From assembly GCA_903931735.1 (NCBI GenBank), contig CAIZDL010000122.1, positions 1-38,484 of the forward strand: a stretch of DNA of 38,484 bases. Direction: 5' to 3'. This document shows, piece after piece, positions 33,822 to 38,484 of the stretch. Source of the DNA: an uncultured Rhodospirillales bacterium. GTDB lineage: Bacteria > Pseudomonadota > Alphaproteobacteria > Azospirillales > Azospirillaceae. The number at the start of each line of letters is the position of its first letter. The first letter of the stretch is position 1. The notes beneath the pieces are model-generated. The model searched no databases, was not told the DNA's origin, and worked only from the letters and a program-made list of their open reading frames with translations. The translations under genes and the position numbers were made by a program.

Positions 33822-34086
33822 CAAACCTTATCATTATCGACTCTCATACCAGTGTATGGCGAAGGCCGGGCTGACGCCAGTGTTGTGGTCCGATTTTCTA
33901 ACACCGTTCAACCGATCACCTTCACTGCCCAGCAACCGGGGGCGGCGCCGGACGGAATGACAAAATTCCCCGAAATTGGCCCGAAAAACAGCCGCGTATC
34001 GGGTAATCATACTGTCCGACGATTGGGCGATGGATTACCATGGCGAATTGGCCGACCAGTGCCAATTGTCGCGAAAGGAACCGTTG

Positions 34087-34647
34087 GTGGCGGACAACAC
34101 TAAAACTAAGGACGATTTTCAAACGATGCTACGGGCGTTGGAAAACCAGCTTCTCGACGTCGAGCGGATGGCTGGCTCGGTTGAAAATAGCCTTAGGACT
34201 GAAACATTTTCTCTACTACAAGAATTTCGCTCTAAAATTAACGATTTGCGCAGCTTGGCTGTCGTCATGGAAGGTAGAATCCCTTATCTAATCGACGATA
34301 GTGATAACAAATTGAAACGGAAATTTGCCCTTCTCGATCTTTTGGTGCTAACATGTATTACAAAATGCTATAGACAATTTATAATTATTCTAACAAATTG
34401 CAAAACACTCCCACTCGGGGCGGAGATTGTTTTTAACCCTGAGCTCAATATTCTTTGCGATACGCGAGAACGCTTATCGCGGCCAGCCTATGCCTCCCAA
34501 GCCGCCTCCGGGCTATTGGTTGATCTTGATTCCACCATTGATAACATTCATAAGGTGATCGATCGGGCGATCCCACTCGCCGATTACACCGACCTCGCAA
34601 GCTATTCGGGTACCAATAAATTACAGAACGCAAGAGCTGTCGATTAG
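34087..34647 (+). CDS. Hypothetical helical protein
   Basis: I do not recognise this family. From GTG 34087 (AAAGGA seven bases upstream) the product is 186 residues. It is mostly alpha-helical with heptad-like stretches (LRALENQLLDVERMAGSVE), then a basic hydrophobic central helix (FALLDLLVLTCITKCYRQF) and a C-terminal helix (DLDSTIDNIHKVIDRAI). The open frame extends to ATG 34030 and TTG 33976 with weaker start signals. AT-rich codon use differs from the comM side, hinting at recent arrival. The stop lies in the terminator-like palindrome. Confidence 0.6.
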   Translation: MADNTKTKDDFQTMLRALENQLLDVERMAGSVENSLRTETFSLLQEFRSKINDLRSLAVVMEGRIPYLIDDSDNKLKRKFALLDLLVLTCITKCYRQFIIILTNCKTLPLGAEIVFNPELNILCDTRERLSRPAYASQAASGLLVDLDSTIDNIHKVIDRAIPLADYTDLASYSGTNKLQNARAVD

Positions 34648-34697
34648 AGCATGATGCGATCGAGCGGAACCGCATCATGCTCAAACTTTTCGTTTTT
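34647..34697 (+). terminator. 12-base perfect palindrome with T-rich tail (alphaproteobacterial repeat-like)
   Basis: GAGCATGATGCG (34647-34658) and CGCATCATGCTC (34671-34682) form a perfect stem, followed by AAACTTTTCGTTTTT. It begins at the stop codon of the hypothetical gene. The GAGCATGAT...ATCATGCTC arms resemble dispersed intergenic palindromes (RIME-type) of alphaproteobacteria, recalled rather than searched. It can serve as terminator. Confidence 0.65.
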
Positions 34698-34804
34698 AGA
34701 GTGGGCCGACGCTAGGGGGCGATTTCACCCCGAAGCGTTGATCCCTCTAGCTCAAGCCGTTACCGGGGCAGACCTTCACACCATGAGCTTTAAGGGCGCC
34801 GACC

Positions 34805-34939
34805 ATGGACGATCGAGGCAGTTTGAAAGATGTTAAGCTTGTGCCGGTCAAGGAAACTTGGTGGCAGGCGTTGGTCCGCCGCTTGCGGGGCGAGCCAATA
34901 CCGCTGGAGTTCGTCGAGAGAAAGCGGCCGAAAGAGTGA
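34805..34939 (+). CDS. Small basic ORF, 44 residues
   Basis: ATG 34805 has AAGGG eight bases upstream and gives a 44-residue peptide (begins MDDRGSLKDVKLVPVKETWW; includes WWQALVRRLRGEP). It is rich in Arg, Lys and Trp, possibly an amphipathic helix. No family recognised. It sits alone between the palindrome and tRNA-Val. The good ribosome-binding site and codon-like composition make it plausible, but the length gives little statistical support. Confidence 0.4.
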   Translation: MDDRGSLKDVKLVPVKETWWQALVRRLRGEPIPLEFVERKRPKE

Positions 34940-35068
34940 TGAGCGACAGAATCAGGCTCCCCCCTCATAAAAGCGGCGCACACCGAAAGGAAGGTGTTGC
35001 CAGCCCCGAGGGATGATGCTAACTAACTCCGGTCGCCGCGCGGTAACCTGCGCAACGACGATAAAGAT

Positions 35069-35143
35069 GGGCGCGTAGCTCAGCGGTAGAGCACTACGTT
35101 GACATCGTAGTGGTCACAGGTTCAATCCCTGTCGCGCCCACCA
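35069..35143 (+). tRNA. tRNA-Val (anticodon GAC)
   Basis: 75 bases including an encoded CCA end. Acceptor stem GGGCGCG/CGCGCCC, D-arm GCTC-AGCGGTA-GAGC, anticodon stem CTACG/CGTAG with loop TTGACAT (anticodon GAC) and T-arm CAGG-TTCAATC-CCTG are all present. Flanks carry an inverted repeat extending the acceptor stem. Confidence 0.97.
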
Positions 35144-35322
35144 TCTTTATCTCCGGCCGCGCGGTTGCAACCAGCTTAGGAAGCAGCCTCGTTCACGGTA
35201 GGCTTTGGCCCAATGCCGCGCAGGTCCCGGACAGCCACCCAGCTTCATCCATGCCCCACGCGCTTAAGCTCATGATGGCTGCCGGTAGGGCCGCAATGGG
35301 AATAGCAGACGCCTCACATCCG

Positions 35323-35718
35323 TCAACCCCGGCGGAGAAACAATCCCAGCCGATGATCCCAAGTTTTAATGTGATCGACCAGCCAATGCTTGAGAAACTC
35401 CAGCGTATCTGTCGTCACAACATTTGGAGCGACTTCATGCTCGTAAACAAGTTCATCGAGCCCTTTTATCAGGTCAGCGTGCTCCTGGATATGACAAGCC
35501 ATCTCTGAGTAACGAAATCGCCTCATTATCTGCTCTTCGTGATCAAAGTGATACCCAACGTAGTCGGATAACCTTGATAACACATCGGCGATTATGGCCT
35601 TGCCTTGACCATCTTCCACGGCCTGCGAAAGCTCATTGGTAATACCAATCAGAGCTTGGTGATCATGGTCGATCTTGTCGTTCCCGACAGACAACGATTC
35701 ATCCCACTCGATCAACAC
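35323..35718 (-). CDS. Bacteriohemerythrin
   Basis: The 131-residue protein is a four-helix bundle with a non-heme di-iron O2 site. The ligand motifs are complete: IDHDHQAL, HFDHEEQIM, HIQEHADLI and HIKTWDHRL give five His plus Glu and Asp. It probably stores or delivers oxygen, or senses it, in a microaerophilic, motile cell. GTG 35718 is favoured because AGGGG lies six bases upstream and the protein then begins near the family start (LIEWDESLSVG); GTG 35745 is the alternative. Confidence 0.92.
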   Translation of the reverse strand: MLIEWDESLSVGNDKIDHDHQALIGITNELSQAVEDGQGKAIIADVLSRLSDYVGYHFDHEEQIMRRFRYSEMACHIQEHADLIKGLDELVYEHEVAPNVVTTDTLEFLKHWLVDHIKTWDHRLGLFLRRG

Positions 35719-35817
35719 GGGACACCCCTCAAGGGCAAAACACACGAGTCTTTAAGCTATAAACATACTCGATGATATGATCGTTAGCGCTTGAGGGCAT
35801 CACCAGCAGAACCAAGA

Positions 35818-36225
35818 TTAAGCGGCACGCCTTCCAAGGCCAAACTTCAGGGCCAGATCGGAGCGAGCCTTCGCGTAATTTGGGGCGACCATCGGGTAAT
35901 CATCCGAAAGACCCCACTTGCGACGATATTCATCGGGCGTCATACGATAACTAGACATCAGATGCCGCTTCAACATTTTCAGCTTTTTGCCATCTTCAAG
36001 GCAAATGATATAATCAGGAAAAATCGACTTCTTAATCGGCACGGCAGGCTTTTGCTCAACTGCGGCCTCAACGGCCTCTTGAGACTGTGCCGGAGACACC
36101 AAAGACTGATGAACCGTCGCGATCAGCGACGGGACATCCGCAAGCTGGAGCACATTGCGCGAGACGTACGCAGCAACGATCGTGGCAGTTAGTTCAAACA
36201 GATTATTTTGACTCTCGGTCACCAT
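35818..36225 (-). CDS. MucR/Ros family transcriptional regulator
   Basis: The 135-residue protein has an N-terminal oligomerisation part (NNLFELTATIVAAYVSRNVL) and the Ros/MucR zinc-finger DNA-binding domain, with IICLEDGKKLKMLKRHL and YRMTPDEYRRKWGL as family signatures. It is a global repressor type in alphaproteobacteria, binding AT-rich DNA, often controlling exopolysaccharide and motility genes. AGGAGA precedes ATG 36225 by five bases. It lies 99 bases upstream of bacteriohemerythrin on the same strand; a target within the window is not provable. Confidence 0.93.
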   Translation of the reverse strand: MVTESQNNLFELTATIVAAYVSRNVLQLADVPSLIATVHQSLVSPAQSQEAVEAAVEQKPAVPIKKSIFPDYIICLEDGKKLKMLKRHLMSSYRMTPDEYRRKWGLSDDYPMVAPNYAKARSDLALKFGLGRRAA

Positions 36226-36359
36226 GTCGATCTCCTATAACTTACTGAACACCGGACCATACCGCCGACCGACGGGCCAAACAACAGTAATATCTAGTTC
36301 GCCCCCAAGAACGTAAAAATCACAACCCGCCAATAGCCCGACTTGGGACCGGAGGCGTT

Positions 36360-37337
36360 TCACTCACGATACTTGATGATACGATCGATACGGTCCTGCC
36401 CAAATCGTCTGGCGCAATCGGCATAGACCGGAGTCACCGCCCGTTCGAACAACGCCTGATCAACCAGCGTGACCTCCATACCGGCACTTCGCAAAAGCGC
36501 CAGCGAATCACGTTCCATACGATCCACTTCGTTACGCATCGCAATAGCGGCCAGTTTCGCTGCGTGGCGAAATATTTCACGGTCCGAGTCGCTAAGGGCA
36601 TTCCAACGAGCGGGCGCCATGAGTACCAATGCTGGCGAATAGAAGTGACCGGTTAACGAAAGGTATTTCTGCACCTCAAAAAAGCGGCTTTTCACCACAG
36701 TTGGTGTCGGATTCTCCTGCCCATCCACCGCATGTTGCTCCAACGCACTATACAACTCTGTAAATGGAATCGGGATAGGGCGCGCGCCCAATGTTGCAAA
36801 TGTCAAAACATGGAGCGAATTTTGCATGGTACGCATCTTCATACCCTTTAAATCATCGGGTACCCGCACCGGCCGCACGCTATTCGTTAAATGACGAAAC
36901 CCATTCTCTCCCCAGGCCAAGGCGATTAAATCGTGCTTGGGAAATAGCGCCAGCATCTCCTGGCCGATCGGGCCATCAAGCACCGAGCGGGCGTGCGCAT
37001 AGTTGCGAAACAAAAAGGGAATATCGGTAATCTGCGTTTCTGGCACAAAGATTCCGACAGCGCCGGTGGAAACAATCGCCAAGTCAACCGAGCCCTCCTG
37101 CACCCCCTCCAACAATTCCCGCTCGGCGCCAAGAGTGCCGTCGGGGTAGAGTTGGACCCTAAAGCGCCCGCCGGTGTCACGCGCCACCGCCTCGGCAAAC
37201 GCGGCCCCGCCAACCCCAAAATGCGAGCCGGCCGTCAGAGTATGCCCCATTTTAAATAGTGTCTGTGCGGCGGCACCCCCCCCCCAACCGAAAACCACGG
37301 CCGACAAAAGCGCTGCAAAACACCGACCCAATGTCAT
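36360..37337 (-). CDS. TRAP-type DctP-family periplasmic solute-binding protein
   Basis: The 325-residue protein has a signal peptide (MTLGRCFAALLSAVVFGWGG, AAAQ cleavage) and the DctP fold: FKMGHTLTAGSHFGVGG, VQLYPDGTLGAERELLEGVQ, MKMRTMQNSLHV and a conserved GQENPTPTV stretch. It binds small organic acids in the periplasm. ATG 37337 is fixed by AGGAGGAGG; the frame extends to 37568 without support. No DctQ or DctM membrane genes are in view, and the divergent neighbour looks like a TorS-type sensor, so a sensing role is possible. Confidence 0.92.
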   Translation of the reverse strand: MTLGRCFAALLSAVVFGWGGGAAAQTLFKMGHTLTAGSHFGVGGAAFAEAVARDTGGRFRVQLYPDGTLGAERELLEGVQEGSVDLAIVSTGAVGIFVPETQITDIPFLFRNYAHARSVLDGPIGQEMLALFPKHDLIALAWGENGFRHLTNSVRPVRVPDDLKGMKMRTMQNSLHVLTFATLGARPIPIPFTELYSALEQHAVDGQENPTPTVVKSRFFEVQKYLSLTGHFYSPALVLMAPARWNALSDSDREIFRHAAKLAAIAMRNEVDRMERDSLALLRSAGMEVTLVDQALFERAVTPVYADCARRFGQDRIDRIIKYRE

Positions 37338-37492
37338 GGCCTCCTCCTGCCTGCCAACTGCCCTGCGACAGCCCCCTGCGACACAGGGCGCACCATCATC
37401 AAGCTGACAGAGTATCTCCCATTCGGTACAGTAACAAACTAACCCAGCAACTGCGGCAAGGCTAGCCCCAGTTGCACCGCGGCCGGAGGGCC

Positions 37493-38461
37493 ATGATCCG
37501 AAAACTCGGGGACAGGATGGCGAAAATCCACTCGGGGGTAGCCTTCCGACTCTTAGCGGGGCTGTCAATTATGGCGGCGCTCGCGGTTTGCGCGAGTCTG
37601 ATTGGGCACTTCGCCGTCGATGGCTATAAAGAGCCATTTCAACAAACGGTGGCTGTTGATCTCCCCAATTTGGTCGCCACCTCCCGTTTGGCCCAAGACG
37701 CGGTGTCGATGACATCAAACGCTCAGGCTTTAGTGCTTGCAAAGTCCCAAGCCGGGCGCCGCGATGCCATGGCGCGCATACAAGATCAGATCAAGGGGAT
37801 GCAAGTCTTGGTCAACCGCTTCCCCGAGAGCGACGTTACCGCCGATACTGTTCAATATGTAGTTCGGCAAGGCGCCGCCTTGGTGGATAATCTTAAAGTT
37901 CTCGATCAGAGAATTGACACACGAATCAATCTTGACTTGGAAATTAGTCAAAGCTTAGCCCGTATGTATTCATTGGAACGGGCAATCAGTGCTTTATCTG
38001 CGCAGGTGATAGCCAGTAGCGCCCCCATAGATGACTGGAAGCAAGCTGCTCAACACACCTTACTATTACTCGCGTTAGCAGCAACCATAACCCAACCATC
38101 CGATGCTGATAAATACCGGGCCGATATTGCCGCCGGCATCGATCAAACATCCCTACGGCTCGCCCGAATTCCTGCCGCCGCTGCCGACGAGCAAGTCTCA
38201 TCACTTTCACGGCAGCTTGGGCAGCTTTGCTTGGGTGAGAATAGCCTATTAGACTTAAAGGTCAAATATTTCGCGATCGGCGACCTTGTTAGGATACTGA
38301 TGAACCGAAACAAGGTTCTTTCGGATGAAATGGTTGCGATGGTTGCCAGCGTCGCCGGCATTATTGAAGGAAATGCCATGCGCCGAACGGGGATGTCCCG
38401 GGCGCTGTTGCAAATGGGTGGGCGCCGGACCATTGGACGTTACGCTGCGGTGCTGAGCTGA
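37493..38461 (+). CDS. Membrane-anchored periplasmic sensor-like protein, apparently lacking output domains
   Basis: The 322-residue product has an N-terminal membrane segment (LLAGLSIMAALAVCASLIGHF, about residues 14-34). A long all-helical periplasmic region follows (residues about 40-310; LARMYSLERAISALSAQ and similar), resembling the sensory domain of TorS-type hybrid kinases. It ends RRTIGRYAAVLS with a TGA at 38459-38461, just where the second membrane segment, HAMP and kinase would be expected. Downstream bases to the window end do not continue a membrane helix in any frame. ATG 37493 follows GGAGGG closely; ATG 37517 is an alternative. It is divergent from dctP. Confidence 0.65.
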   Translation: MIRKLGDRMAKIHSGVAFRLLAGLSIMAALAVCASLIGHFAVDGYKEPFQQTVAVDLPNLVATSRLAQDAVSMTSNAQALVLAKSQAGRRDAMARIQDQIKGMQVLVNRFPESDVTADTVQYVVRQGAALVDNLKVLDQRIDTRINLDLEISQSLARMYSLERAISALSAQVIASSAPIDDWKQAAQHTLLLLALAATITQPSDADKYRADIAAGIDQTSLRLARIPAAAADEQVSSLSRQLGQLCLGENSLLDLKVKYFAIGDLVRILMNRNKVLSDEMVAMVASVAGIIEGNAMRRTGMSRALLQMGGRRTIGRYAAVLS

Positions 38462-38484
38462 TCAAGAGCGCGGTCGTTGACGAC

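Overview
The window looks like chromosomal DNA from an alphaproteobacterium, most likely a member of the Rhodospirillales (Magnetospirillum-like). This is inferred from GC-rich housekeeping genes, the order rpsF-rpsR-DUF2232-rplI followed closely by dnaB and alr, a MucR/Ros regulator, an alphaproteobacterial type intergenic palindrome, and a type II fatty-acid cluster fabD-fabG-acpP-fabF-mltG. No species call is possible from sequence reading alone.

Left part (1-17440) is an accessory surface-modification region, visibly more AT-rich than the rest. A very large minus-strand gene enters from the left edge. It encodes a tandem array of pre-peptidase C-terminal (PPC)-type beta-sandwich repeats with an exact 339-bp (113-residue) period over nine consecutive anchors. 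After an 820-base gap without a convincing gene come a plus-strand group (TPR protein with a GT9-like domain, Sel1-repeat/trypsin-like protease, TPR plus GT41 O-GlcNAc-transferase-like enzyme) and a converging minus-strand group (GT9, GT4, methyltransferase with regulatory domain, two TPR/GT9-like proteins). Together these look like a protein or surface glycosylation module. The repeat protein is rich in Asn-X-Ser/Thr sequons, and GT41 is the family of the HMW1C adhesin glycosyltransferase, so the repeat protein is a plausible substrate (inference).

Middle part (17441-27620) is core genome: ygfZ, a hypothetical gene, a TrmH/SpoU-family RNA methyltransferase, mltG, fabF, acpP, fabG, fabD, a hypothetical gene, then the ribosomal operon rpsF-rpsR-DUF2232-rplI with a clear promoter and a terminator.

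Between rplI and dnaB (27714-29423) sit three small paralogous genes for signal-peptide proteins sharing a glycine/alanine-rich hydrophobic core with an (A)DV(L/M)-x-GG motif. They are separated by a 409-base noncoding stretch that holds hairpins, an inverted repeat overlapping a possible promoter, and four 22-24-base degenerate tandem repeats. I do not recognise this family.

Right part (29566-38484) has dnaB, alr, comM (yifB), a hypothetical gene followed by a terminator-like palindrome, a tiny ORF, tRNA-Val(GAC), bacteriohemerythrin, a MucR-family regulator, an orphan TRAP-type DctP binding protein, and a divergent membrane sensor-like protein that stops before any kinase domain.
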